Assembly: GCA_023417655.1 (NCBI GenBank)
Contig: JAEZFD010000046.1
Coordinates: forward strand, 10,022-74,021
Source: Planctomycetota bacterium
Lineage (GTDB): Bacteria; Planctomycetota; Planctomycetia; Planctomycetales; Planctomycetaceae
DNA length: 64,000 nt
Direction: 5' to 3'
A model generated the notes under the pieces. That model had not been told where the DNA came from and searched no databases. It saw only the letters and a program-made list of their open reading frames with translations. Position 1 is the stretch's first letter; every line of letters starts with the position of its first letter. A program made the translations under genes and the position numbers. Below, piece by piece: positions 47,302 through 56,268 of this stretch.

Positions 47302-48714
47302 CTATGCGAGGATATCATGGACGACGTTTCCGAAGACATCCGTCAGGCGATAGTCGCGACCGCTGTGTCGGTAGGTCAGCCGTGTGTGATCAAGGCCCAA
47401 TTGGTGCAGGATCGTGGCGTGCAGGTCATGGACATGCACTCTTTTGTCGGCGACCGAGATGCCATAGTCATCGGATGCGCCGTACGCGATGCCACCTTTG
47501 ACGCCCGCACCGGCGATCCAACTGGAGAAGACCATCGGATGATGATCGCGCCCCTTGGCATCTTTCTCGGCCATATAGGGGGTTCGTCCGAATTCCGTGG
47601 TCCAGACGACGAGCGTTTCTTCAAACAGGCCGCGTTGTTTGAGATCGCGAATCAGCGCGGCAATCGGCTGATCGACGTTTTTGGCGAGACGCTCATGATT
47701 CTTCATGTCGCTATGATCGTCCCAGTTCTTCGTGGAACCCACGTCGATGCATTCGACGAAGCGGACTCCTTTCTCGACCATACGTCGGGCGATCAGGCAG
47801 TTCCATCCGAAGTGCGATGTCTCACCCGGCTTCAAGCCGTACATCTGCAGAGTCGCCTCTGTTTCACCTGAGAGGTCAAAGACCTCGGGGGCCTGTGACT
47901 GCATCCCGAACGCGGTTTCGAAAGACCGGATGCGTGCTTCCAGCTGATCGTCGTATGCGGCAGCAGCGAGATGGGTCTGATTCAGCTGATTCAGCAGGTC
48001 CAGTTCCATCGACTGCAGTTCACTACGCGTAATGCGCGGGTGCATGTTGGCGATGGGCATTTCCCCCGGGAAGACCTGGAGTCCCTGATGGCAGCCGGGG
48101 AGAAAGTCATTGTTCCAGTTCTGGCCGCGGGCGTAGGGTGTCGCGTTGGTGATGACGACGAACGACGGGAGATTCCGGTTTTCCGTCCCCAGTCCATAGC
48201 TGATCCAGGAGCCCATGCTCGGCCGAGCAAAACTGAACGACCCGGTATGCATGCCGAGAGTCGCCTCGTAATGGGCGATGTGATCAGTGGTCATCGAGCG
48301 GATGACGGCGATGTCATCGATTACCTCTCCGACGTGCGGGAACAGATCACTGACTTCGATGCCGCATTTCCCACGAGGACGAAATTCCCACTGGGCTGCT
48401 TTGAGATGCTGCTGGAACTCGCCGAGATGCCCCCGGTAGTTGTGAACTTTGAGTGTTTTGTTGTGGTCTTCGGTGAGCTTCGGCTTCGGGTCAAAGGTGT
48501 CGACATGCGAAACACCGCCGCCCATGAACAGGAAAATGACATTCTTCGCCTTGGCCGGGAAATGCGGTGACTGAGGAGCGAGTGGATTCGCTGCGCTGCT
48601 CTGCCGGGGGGCCGCCGATGCTTCCGAGAGCATTCCCGAGAGTGCGAGCATCCCGAAACCACCGGCCGCATGCGTTAGCATCCGTCGGCGGGACAGTAGT
48701 GGATTGGAAAACAT
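47302..48714 (-). CDS. DUF1501 domain protein, Tat-exported
   Basis: 470 residues. The twin-arginine signal (LSRRRMLTHAAGGFGMLALSGML) indicates export of a folded protein. The body is of the DUF1501 type (alkaline-phosphatase/sulfatase-like fold): NVIFLFMGGGVSHVDTFDPKP, MTTDHIAHYEATLGMHTG, RNLPSFVVITN and TLVVWTTEFGRTPYMA with GRDHHP. GGAGAG lies six bases before ATG. In planctomycetes DUF1501 genes stand next to PSCyt1/PSD1 genes, as here; the two products are believed to work together but the reaction is unknown. Confidence 0.93.
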   Translation of the reverse strand: MFSNPLLSRRRMLTHAAGGFGMLALSGMLSEASAAPRQSSAANPLAPQSPHFPAKAKNVIFLFMGGGVSHVDTFDPKPKLTEDHNKTLKVHNYRGHLGEFQQHLKAAQWEFRPRGKCGIEVSDLFPHVGEVIDDIAVIRSMTTDHIAHYEATLGMHTGSFSFARPSMGSWISYGLGTENRNLPSFVVITNATPYARGQNWNNDFLPGCHQGLQVFPGEMPIANMHPRITRSELQSMELDLLNQLNQTHLAAAAYDDQLEARIRSFETAFGMQSQAPEVFDLSGETEATLQMYGLKPGETSHFGWNCLIARRMVEKGVRFVECIDVGSTKNWDDHSDMKNHERLAKNVDQPIAALIRDLKQRGLFEETLVVWTTEFGRTPYMAEKDAKGRDHHPMVFSSWIAGAGVKGGIAYGASDDYGISVADKRVHVHDLHATILHQLGLDHTRLTYRHSGRDYRLTDVFGNVVHDILA

Positions 48715-48770
48715 GGCGTTCTCTCCGTGCGGAGGTTCAGGCGGCGACGATCTGGTGGGGGCCTGACAGG

Positions 48771-51700
48771 TCAGTTCAGGTGCAGAAATTCATTGCTGCA
48801 CAAGATCGCTCGAACGTATGCCGCCAGACTGACAACAGGCTCATCCGTGTTGGCTGTCTGTCGATACTGGCGTTGGAATTCCTGTGCGGCATGGAGTTCC
48901 TCAGTGGTCGGGCGACGGGAATACGCTTCTTTGAACAGTCGAACAATCTGATCCTGTGGAACAGGAACCTCGTCGATGAGTCTCCGGGCATAAGCCATTG
49001 AACGCTGGTGCAGGAACTCGTCGTTCATCATGAACAGGGCTTGCGAGGGCGAGACCGTGAGTTCGCGTTTTCCAGTGGTCGCATTGGTATCCGGGCCGTC
49101 GAACAACGCCAGAAACGGATGTCGTTTGATCCGCTGAGTCATCAGGTAAACCGTCCGCTGATTGGAGGGGAACACAGCATCAAACGGGTTGTGCTGGCTG
49201 AATTTCCACGACGGAATCGGCGGGAAAGGGTGAGGGCCACCACTGTTGAGATCCAGTTCACCGCTGAGTCGCAGCCAGGTATCACGCAGTGATTCGGCGT
49301 CGAGGCGACGACGGAGATGTCGCGCAAACAGGTCGTTCGCCGGATCGATCTCTTTGAGATTGGCTCGATCATCCGCAGAGAGACGATAAGCATTAGAGGT
49401 CAGGATCAGGCCATGCATCGTCTTGATCGAATAGCCTGACTCCGCAAACTGTGTTGCCAGAAAGTCGAGCAACTCAGGGTGAGTCGGCGGTGCACCTCGA
49501 ACTCCGAAATCGTTCGGAGTTGAGACGATGCCACGACCGAAATGGTAATACCAGATCCGGTTCACCATCACGCGAGCGGTCAGGGGATTCTGCGGTGACG
49601 TGAGCCATCCCGCGAGCTCGCGGCGTCCGCTTTCAGTGCAGTCGGCAGGGAGTTGTTCTCCGCCGAGAATCTCCAGGAATCCTCGCGGAGCCTCTGGCCC
49701 CAGCCGGTCAGGTTCGCCCCGGAGTTGAATCTTCGCATTCGCTGGCGTTCCTTCACGAACTCCATAAACAGTCGGGTAGACCGGCTGAAGTGTGAGTGCT
49801 TCTTTCTGTTTCTTCACCGGTTCAAGCTGAGCAGTCAGCTGCTGCCTCGTTTCTGGGACGGATTGCCCGTTCGCAGGCGCGACGTGCATCGCCGGAAGGA
49901 AAGGGCTCTTTGAAATCGCGAAGTTATCGAGCTGACGTTCCGGACGATTACCTGTCTGGCCCGGGACATGACCATCGACGACCCAGGAATTGGCAATGCC
50001 GTCCCAGCGAGGGTTGAATGGAATGGCCGGGAAGGTCCATTGCTCCGTCGCGCTCGCGAGGACGCCGGAAAACTGCTTCGCTGACCAGTTCACCGTCACT
50101 TGCAAGTTGTACCACACCCCGGATTGCAGCGGGGCGATCTCTTTGAACCCCTCGCCTTCCCGCACAGCAAACCGGTTGCTGTTCATGAAGAGTTCAACCG
50201 CTGGAGAAAATCCGTTCTCAGGGTGATCGAGTGCGATGCGGTGATCAGCCTCGCCGCGTGTTTCCTCACTCACGTTACAGAAGTCAATATTGAGATAGAG
50301 AGGCGACGTTGTGTCCGGGGTGTGAACAGGAATCGGACGGCGAATGCCGAGGTTCCTAGGAGACTTCGGCAGCTGAACCGACTTCGAGCCCTGAGAGAAA
50401 ACATTGGTAAACGGGCTCGATGCGGTCGAGATCAGCGTCGCTTCTTTGTCCCGCTTCCATCGATCCGGAATCGAGTCAGTCCCTTCGAAGCTCCCCTCGA
50501 GATTGATCAGCGGAAGTTCCAGTTCAGCGAGGCGACTGTCAAGTTCTTCGAGCTTCTGCTTCCGTTCCTGTTCGAGCTGCGCGGCAATATGAGGAGGGAC
50601 GGCGGGAACCAGATCCTTCGGGTAGCGGACTTCTTCAGCCCCGGGAAAGGTGAACTTCGAACTCGAGAAGATGCCATAGAGTGAGTAATAGTCCTTCGCC
50701 GAGATCGGTTCGAACTTGTGATCGTGACAGCGAGCACATCCGATCGACAGCCCCAGCACCGACTGGCCCATCGTGTCGAGCAGATCCTGAATTGTCAGGT
50801 GGAAGTAGTGAAAGTTGGTGTCGTTGTACCCGAAGCGACGGGCCAGCGCGAGGTGTGTGGTCGCCGTGATCAGTTCTTCATACTGCTCTGGCGGAGCGTC
50901 TTTTGCGAGCAGGTCGCCGGCATACTGTTCCCGCAGGAACTGAGTATAAGGCTTGTCATCATTGAAAGACTTGATGATATAGTTGCGATACTTGTAGGCA
51001 TCCGGCAGCGGATAATCACTGGCATCCCCGGCGGTGTCGGCATAGCGGATCACATCCATCCAGTGGCGTCCCCAACGCTCTCCATAATGCGGCGATGCCA
51101 GCAGTCGTTCGATCACTTTCTTCCACGCGTCGGGTGAGTTGTCTGCGAGGAATTGATCAAGCTCCTCCTCCGTTGGGGGAAGTCCGGTCAGATCGAAGGT
51201 CACCCGACGTAACAGCGTCCCGCGGTCGGCCAATTGCCCGGGAGAGATTGGAATGGACTGCCAGCGGGAATAGAGAAAGCGATCAATTGGATTACTGTTC
51301 CACTGCGGATCGTCGATCGCGGGAGGAGCCTCTTTCTTCACAGGACGGAACGCCCAGTGATTCCGCTGTTCGTCCGTGATGTGGAAGATTTTTGACTTCG
51401 GGGCTTCCGTGGGAGTGCCGGTTTCTTCGCCGGGCCAGGGAAGTCCCATTTCGACCCAGCGCACGAACTTATCAATGTCAGTCTGCGGGAGCTTGCCGTT
51501 AGGCGGCATCTCGATCTCGCGATACTGAACGGCTTGAATCAGCAGGCTCTCACCGGGCTTGTTCGGCATCGCGGCGGGACCGCTCGCCCCACCATTGAGA
51601 AGATGGGCTCGTCCGTCCAGTCTCAGTTCGCCTTCGGTCGTTTTCTCACTATGGCATTCAAAGCAATGCTTGATCAGCAGCGGACGAATTTCGTTTTCGA

Positions 51701-51830
51701 AGAAGTCCGCCTGTTCCCGGGTGACTTCCATCGGGCCAGCGGCGCGGAGGGAATGTCCGCCGGACAGCACGACGAGCAGGAGCAACGGTGCCGTGAGCAG
51801 TGAGGCTCGCATCTTTGACAGCATCGACAC
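48771..51830 (-). CDS. PSCyt1/PSCyt2/PSD1 (DUF1549/DUF1553) planctomycete cytochrome-domain protein
   Basis: 1019 residues. A signal peptide (to about ALRAAG) comes first, then the c-type haem motif CFECHS (C56-x-x-C59-H60) of PSCyt1, the DUF1549 region (GLPPTEEELDQFLADNSPDAW, YGERWGRHWMDVIRYADTAGDA), a LamG/concanavalin-like insertion (about 450-650) that could bind glycans, and C-terminal DUF1553 (ARVMVNRIWYYHFGRGIV, EPANDLFARHLRRRLDAE). It is exported and probably carries haem c. The gene overlaps nothing and precedes the DUF1501 gene on the same strand by 56 bases, the usual pair. Confidence 0.93.
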   Translation of the reverse strand: MSMLSKMRASLLTAPLLLLVVLSGGHSLRAAGPMEVTREQADFFENEIRPLLIKHCFECHSEKTTEGELRLDGRAHLLNGGASGPAAMPNKPGESLLIQAVQYREIEMPPNGKLPQTDIDKFVRWVEMGLPWPGEETGTPTEAPKSKIFHITDEQRNHWAFRPVKKEAPPAIDDPQWNSNPIDRFLYSRWQSIPISPGQLADRGTLLRRVTFDLTGLPPTEEELDQFLADNSPDAWKKVIERLLASPHYGERWGRHWMDVIRYADTAGDASDYPLPDAYKYRNYIIKSFNDDKPYTQFLREQYAGDLLAKDAPPEQYEELITATTHLALARRFGYNDTNFHYFHLTIQDLLDTMGQSVLGLSIGCARCHDHKFEPISAKDYYSLYGIFSSSKFTFPGAEEVRYPKDLVPAVPPHIAAQLEQERKQKLEELDSRLAELELPLINLEGSFEGTDSIPDRWKRDKEATLISTASSPFTNVFSQGSKSVQLPKSPRNLGIRRPIPVHTPDTTSPLYLNIDFCNVSEETRGEADHRIALDHPENGFSPAVELFMNSNRFAVREGEGFKEIAPLQSGVWYNLQVTVNWSAKQFSGVLASATEQWTFPAIPFNPRWDGIANSWVVDGHVPGQTGNRPERQLDNFAISKSPFLPAMHVAPANGQSVPETRQQLTAQLEPVKKQKEALTLQPVYPTVYGVREGTPANAKIQLRGEPDRLGPEAPRGFLEILGGEQLPADCTESGRRELAGWLTSPQNPLTARVMVNRIWYYHFGRGIVSTPNDFGVRGAPPTHPELLDFLATQFAESGYSIKTMHGLILTSNAYRLSADDRANLKEIDPANDLFARHLRRRLDAESLRDTWLRLSGELDLNSGGPHPFPPIPSWKFSQHNPFDAVFPSNQRTVYLMTQRIKRHPFLALFDGPDTNATTGKRELTVSPSQALFMMNDEFLHQRSMAYARRLIDEVPVPQDQIVRLFKEAYSRRPTTEELHAAQEFQRQYRQTANTDEPVVSLAAYVRAILCSNEFLHLN

Positions 51831-52158
51831 TCCTGACCTCCCTCTGGTCCACCGAGAACCGAGTGATTCGCTCGATCAATCGCCTCGTGGCATCGATCAT
51901 CACTGGACGGAGATACGGAGAAACCGCCGCTGTGGCCGATCCTCTCCGGAGCAACAAGAAAACAGATCTGCAATCACTTACTTGTCCCTGTTGAAGCAGG
52001 GAAAATCAAGCCTGGACTGAGCTGCGGCGCTCGAAAGTCACAGCTCGCGATCAGTTTCGCCGGATATGAGGAAATCGTACTCGCGGATGTGCGCGAGAAG
52101 CGGCATCTCTGACGGAATGAGAAGGGCTGCGGAGGAGACCTCGGTCCAGCAAGTATCT
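51831..52158. other. Intergenic region without recognised gene
   Basis: About 330 bases between the PSCyt1 gene start and the VOC gene end. It should hold the promoter of the PSCyt1/DUF1501 pair. Nothing else identified. Confidence 0.4.
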
Positions 52159-52560
52159 CTAGAAACTGAACAGCTCGATGACGTTATTGTCTGGATCGAA
52201 AACCGTCAGCTGCATCGGTCCATCAGGACGGGGTTTAGGGCCCGACGCAATCGGGATTCCGAGTTCGTCGAGACGGGCCTTTGCGGCGAGAGCATCGTCG
52301 ACAAGAAAGGCGGTATGCCGGGTGCGGCTCACCTGCAGGTGCAACGGCTGATCCCGGTCCGCCGGTCCGGATTCAGGATGCTCCAAAATGAGGTGCAGGA
52401 GCGTGGGGCCCGCCTGAAACCAGAGCCCGTCGAACGGAAAGTTTGGGCGGGGAACTGGCGTCATTCCAAGGACGTCAACATAGAAATGGCGGGACCGCTC
52501 GAGGTCCTTCACTACGATCGAGATGTGTTCGATCTGCTTGACGCGAATCGGTTCCGCCAT
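52159..52560 (-). CDS. VOC-superfamily (glyoxalase/dioxygenase-like) protein
   Basis: 133 residues with one VOC fold: IEHISIVVKDLERSRHFYVDVLGM at the start, LHLILEHPE, RHTAFLVDDALAAKARLDELG and a terminal FDPDNNVIELFSF. Metal ligands would be His12 and Glu near 130, plus residues in the middle strand. Such proteins are methylmalonyl-CoA epimerases, glyoxalase-like or antibiotic-modifying enzymes; the short length does not settle which. It follows the YicC gene by 44 bases on the same strand. Confidence 0.88.
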   Translation of the reverse strand: MAEPIRVKQIEHISIVVKDLERSRHFYVDVLGMTPVPRPNFPFDGLWFQAGPTLLHLILEHPESGPADRDQPLHLQVSRTRHTAFLVDDALAAKARLDELGIPIASGPKPRPDGPMQLTVFDPDNNVIELFSF

Positions 52561-52604
52561 GGAACTCTCCGGGATGGCTTCTGGCTGTCGGGAGCTGCGT
52601 ACGA

Positions 52605-53486
52605 CTATTCAACGTTAAGAATTATCTCACGCATCTTTTCGATAACCGCTTTCATCTCGACGACACGGTGAGCGATCTCGACGTCATTCGCCTTCGAACC
52701 AGTGGTGTTGATCTCGCGGAAGAGTTCCTGACCGAGAAACTCCAGCTTGCGGCCATTGGAACCCGGTTCTTCCAGTAGCTTGCGATACTGACTCAGGTGG
52801 GATCGGAGTCGAGTCAGCTCTTCAGTGATGTCGCAGCGGTCGGCGTACTGGCTGACTTCCCGGATCAGATCGTTGTCATCCACTTTGACGGGATGCGAAC
52901 TGAGCAGATCGTTGACGCGATTCCTGATTCGCTCCCGGTATTCGAGAACCACGTTTGGAGCACGGGTGCCGATCCAGGCGGCATGTTCTTCGATTTGACC
53001 GATCAGCTGTTTCAGCTCGTCGGCCATCGCGTTGCCTTCCTGTCGGCGGAAGTTCTGCAGATTCTCCAGTGCGGTGACCAGAACTTCTTCCAGCAGTGGC
53101 CAGTCAGATTCATCGACGGTGCGACCGCCACCGTCGTCAACGACGCCCGGCAGGTTGAGAATCGGCTGAAGCTCGGTCGGAGGTAACAGTCCCAGAGCGT
53201 GGGACAGCTCGCGGATCTGCTGGTCATACTGCCGGGCCACGGACGCGTTCAGATGGTAACTGGACGTTTCTTTCAGGTGGCGAACGTGCAGATGAATCGT
53301 CAGGGTTCCGCGCGAAATGACTTCGCGAACCAGACGATCAATATTCGCTTCCAGCGCGAGAAAGGCGTCAGGGCAACGGACGGTCACCTTCAGGTGGCGG
53401 TTGTTCACACTGCGAACTTCCGCGGTCACACTGAGGCGTTCGTTTTGCCCTGAGGCGTCGCCATGCCCGGTCATACTTAGCAGCAC
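52605..53486 (-). CDS. yicC: YicC family protein (putative RNase)
   Basis: 293 residues matching YicC: a start of the type SMTGHGDASG, VTAEVRSVNNRHLKVTVRCPD, a helical middle, and the C-terminal LSQYRKLLEEPGSNGRKLEFLGQELFREINT plus SKANDVEIAHRVVEMKAVIEKMREII. The enteric homologue is reported to be an endoribonuclease acting with PNPase. The usual neighbour gmk is absent. It lies between secG and the VOC gene in the same direction. Confidence 0.93.
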   Translation of the reverse strand: MLLSMTGHGDASGQNERLSVTAEVRSVNNRHLKVTVRCPDAFLALEANIDRLVREVISRGTLTIHLHVRHLKETSSYHLNASVARQYDQQIRELSHALGLLPPTELQPILNLPGVVDDGGGRTVDESDWPLLEEVLVTALENLQNFRRQEGNAMADELKQLIGQIEEHAAWIGTRAPNVVLEYRERIRNRVNDLLSSHPVKVDDNDLIREVSQYADRCDITEELTRLRSHLSQYRKLLEEPGSNGRKLEFLGQELFREINTTGSKANDVEIAHRVVEMKAVIEKMREIILNVE

Positions 53487-53688
53487 GGCAGTCCCTTTTC
53501 TTTCAGGTCACAGGCGAATCGAACTGTCGCTCGATCGCGGATTTTAATAGCTCGGCAGCCTGAGCGTTTAGCGATCCATTTACGTGGCTGATCGTTCGCG
53601 CTTTAGAATTGAGAGCCGCCTTTAACAATTCAGGCGAGGGTGGCCGGTGCCCCACTCGCCTGAGTTCCTCGATCCAGCCGTCAGGAGA

Positions 53689-54426
53689 TCACTCCTTTGG
53701 CGGGGCGGGTGCATCTGTCTTTGGAGCTTCTGCTGGCTTTTCTTCTGCAGCGGGTTTCTCAGCTGCTGGAGCGTCCGCTTTCGGGGCGTCAGCTGGCTTA
53801 TCGTCTGCTTTAGGAGCTTCCAGTTTAGGAGTGTCCGTCTTAGGTGCGTCTGCCTTTGGTGTTTCTTCCGGCTTTGGTTCGGTCTTTGGAGCATCAGCCT
53901 TCGGTGCATCAGCCGGTTTCATCTCAGCCTTTGCAGGAGCATCAGCGGCAGGTGTCGCTGTTTCCGGCTTCGCTTCTGCTGGCTTCATCTCAGCAGGAGT
54001 CTGCACGGAAGGAGGAGTCGTTGTCGAACCTGCTTCAGGACTCTTGGTCTCTGGCAGCAGATCGTTGCCGGACTTTTCATCTGGCTTGGTGGTGTCTGTC
54101 GCTTTGGTGTCGTCTGCTTTTTCATCACTGGTGATGCTCGGCAGATTACTCTTGGCGAATTCAGATTCGGACTGTCGCATCACGCAGCCGCTGATCCCGG
54201 CAATCAGCACCCAGACGGTGGCTGTTCCGACCGTGATCCAGGTGAAGACGTCTCCGGCCTTGGTTCCGAAAGCGCTCTGGCCACCCATGCCGCCGAACGC
54301 ACCGGCCAGTCCGCCGCCACGTCCTCGCTGGAGGAGGATGATCAGAATCAGGAATAGCCCCAAGACAAAGAGGATGATCTGCAGCAATAACGCCAACGTG
54401 CCCACGAGCGGGTTCCCTTTCGACAC
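53689..54426 (-). CDS. secG: SecG preprotein translocase subunit with long low-complexity tail
   Basis: 245 residues; a normal SecG is about 75-110. Residues 1-85 are SecG: helix 1 (LALLLQIILFVLGLFLILIILLQ), then GRGGGLAGAFGGMGGQSAFG and the second helix (FTWITVGTATVWVLIAGISG). From about 85 onward comes a Lys/Ala/Asp/Glu/Pro-rich tail in which short units of the type APKADAPK are repeated many times. The core assists SecYE in protein export. tpiA lies upstream on the same strand. Confidence 0.93.
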   Translation of the reverse strand: MSKGNPLVGTLALLLQIILFVLGLFLILIILLQRGRGGGLAGAFGGMGGQSAFGTKAGDVFTWITVGTATVWVLIAGISGCVMRQSESEFAKSNLPSITSDEKADDTKATDTTKPDEKSGNDLLPETKSPEAGSTTTPPSVQTPAEMKPAEAKPETATPAADAPAKAEMKPADAPKADAPKTEPKPEETPKADAPKTDTPKLEAPKADDKPADAPKADAPAAEKPAAEEKPAEAPKTDAPAPPKE

Positions 54427-54554
54427 AACTGGAACGATCGACGCGGCTCAGGAGTGCGAGACATGCCTGGCTGTCGACGTATAAAAAGTTCGAATTTCCA
54501 CTGAAGCATTCCCTGCTCCGGTGGCTGTGCTCCTGTCGACCGTTTCCCCGGTAA

Positions 54555-55325
54555 TTACCGGGATAGCTTCAGACCTGCTTCAATGATTGGCAGGAAATCG
54601 GCTGCTTTCAGGCTGGCGCCTCCGACAAGTGCCCCGTCCACATTCGGCTGAGACAGCAGTGCTTCGGCGTTGTTTGCCTTGACACTGCCTCCGTAAAGAA
54701 TGCGGGTTGCATTCGCAACGTCCGAAGTGTAGCGGCTTTCGAGCCATTTGCGAATATGAGCGTGAGCTGATTCTGCCTGTTCAGGAGAAGCCGTCAATCC
54801 GGTGCCGATCGCCCAGACCGGTTCATAGGCGATGACCACGTCGCTCATCTGTTCGGCGGAGACGTTTTCCAGACCGCCGGCGAGCTGACGATCCAGCACG
54901 TCTTCCGTCTGCTGACCTTGGCGTTCTTCAAGAAGTTCTCCGACGCAGAAGATAACCTGAAGTCCCTTCTGTCGGGCAGCAATGACTTTACGATTGATGA
55001 ATTCATCGGTGTCGCCATAGAACTGGCGGCGTTCGCTGTGCCCGATGATCACGGACTTCACCCCAATGTCGAGGAGCATGTCCAAGGCCACTTCGCCGGT
55101 GAAGGCACCCGGGGCTTCAGGAGAAACGTTCTGAGCAGCGACTGCGATTCCGGTTCCGGCAGCGGCTTCGACGATGGGAATCAGGTAGGGAAATGGAGGT
55201 GAGACGAGCACATCGACGGAAGAAACTGCCGATTTTGCTCCCTCGGCCAGAGCCTTCACCAGGGCGACGCCGTCCTGACGGGTCGTGTTCATTTTCCAGT
55301 TACCGGCGATCAGATAGCGTCGCAT
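54555..55325 (-). CDS. tpiA: Triosephosphate isomerase
   Basis: 256 residues from ATG at 55325 (AAGGA eight bases upstream; earlier in-frame residues do not belong to the family). Signatures: RRYLIAGNWKMN, the catalytic His in GHSERRQFYGD, the catalytic Glu in VIAYEPVWAIGTG and the phosphate-binding ILYGGSVKANN. It interconverts DHAP and GAP. secG follows after 128 bases, an arrangement seen in many bacteria. Confidence 0.97.
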   Translation of the reverse strand: MRRYLIAGNWKMNTTRQDGVALVKALAEGAKSAVSSVDVLVSPPFPYLIPIVEAAAGTGIAVAAQNVSPEAPGAFTGEVALDMLLDIGVKSVIIGHSERRQFYGDTDEFINRKVIAARQKGLQVIFCVGELLEERQGQQTEDVLDRQLAGGLENVSAEQMSDVVIAYEPVWAIGTGLTASPEQAESAHAHIRKWLESRYTSDVANATRILYGGSVKANNAEALLSQPNVDGALVGGASLKAADFLPIIEAGLKLSR

Positions 55326-55544
55326 CAATGAGTCCTTCAGCCTTCTTTTGCTTCCGTCTGCAGCCTTTTCGGGGAAGTCGTCACATTTTCCCACCCCGCG
55401 TCAGGCCGGTCATCCTAACAAGCCATCTCTGCCCCTGCGAGCGATCATCCGCTCAGGTCCTGAGTCAGCGACGACGTCGCCAGTTGAGGCGACCAGTTGA
55501 TACAGTTGGGTGTCGTGCGGCTTGTTGAGCCTTGTTGAAGGGCA

Positions 55545-55561
55545 GACTGTTCAGAACAGTC
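55545..55561. promoter_or_regulatory. Operator-like dyad upstream of purE
   Basis: GACTGTTC-A-GAACAGTC, perfect 8-bp arms around a single central base. The loop is too short for an RNA hairpin, so it looks like a DNA-binding site for a dimeric regulator. Which regulator is unknown. Confidence 0.45.
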
Positions 55562-55590
55562 GAATGAGCAGGTGTGGTGCTGTAACCTTG

Positions 55591-55610
55591 AGTTCAGCTC
55601 AGTTCAGCTC
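55591..55610. repeat. Tandem 10-bp repeat upstream of purE
   Basis: AGTTCAGCTC twice in succession, about 67 bases before the purE ATG. Confidence 0.7.
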
Positions 55611-55676
55611 CGGTCCGACCGGTTCTGCTTCAGCTGCAAAGTGTTTGTCCGTCTCAATCATCCCTTGGGAGTCATC

Positions 55677-56174
55677 ATGTCAGGGTCAGGTCCAGTTGTG
55701 GGCATCATTATGGGAAGCAAGTCCGACTGGGACACCATGAAGGGGGCCGCAGAGATCCTCACCCAGTTTGATGTCCCGCACGAATGTCGGGTGGTCTCTG
55801 CTCACCGCACTCCTGACTGGATGGCTGAATATGCCAAAACCGCCGCAGATCGCGGACTGCAAGTGATCATTGCCGGCGCAGGGGGAGCTGCTCACCTGCC
55901 GGGGATGGTCGCAGCTTCAACGGTTCTGCCGGTGCTGGGAGTGCCGGTCCAGAGCAAAGCCCTGAATGGGCTTGATTCGCTGCTTTCAATCGTGCAAATG
56001 CCGGGGGGAATTCCCGTCGGAACACTGGCGATCGGTGCCGCCGGAAGCAAAAATGCCGGCCTGCTGGCTGTACGGATTCTGGCAACCAGTCGACCTGAAC
56101 TTCGAGCGAAGCTGGCGGAGTTTCAACGGCTTCAGACGGAATCCGTTCTGAGTGATTCGGAACTCTCACTCTGA
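55677..56174 (+). CDS. purE: N5-carboxyaminoimidazole ribonucleotide mutase
   Basis: 165 residues from ATG at 55677 (GGGAG six bases upstream), removing a non-homologous extension. Class I PurE motifs: VGIIMGSKSDWDTM, VVSAHRTPDWM, IIAGAGGAAHLPGMVA and GLDSLLSIVQMPGGIPVGT. It converts N5-CAIR to CAIR in purine synthesis, following PurK. purK overlaps or closely follows in the same direction. Confidence 0.96.
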   Translation: MSGSGPVVGIIMGSKSDWDTMKGAAEILTQFDVPHECRVVSAHRTPDWMAEYAKTAADRGLQVIIAGAGGAAHLPGMVAASTVLPVLGVPVQSKALNGLDSLLSIVQMPGGIPVGTLAIGAAGSKNAGLLAVRILATSRPELRAKLAEFQRLQTESVLSDSELSL

Positions 56175-56268
56175 CGGAATCTCCCGGATCCGGTCGAGCA
56201 GCCCATTCGAGCTCGTTCATCATCGTGTCCGTGTTCGCCAAACTTCCTTCTTAGAAATTTTCACGGAT

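Larger units (their letters stand above)
55326..55676. other. Divergent tpiA-purE region
   Basis: No gene supported. It contains a perfect 17-base dyad at 55545-55561, two tandem CTTGTTGA repeats (55521-55528 and 55531-55538) and two tandem AGTTCAGCTC repeats (55591-55610). These cluster within about 130 bases upstream of purE. Confidence 0.5.

Noticed and set aside
53609..54484. Repetitive plus-strand frame with FGASAGF units
   Set aside because: It is the reverse complement of the repeated SecG tail; repetition preserves an open frame without meaning.
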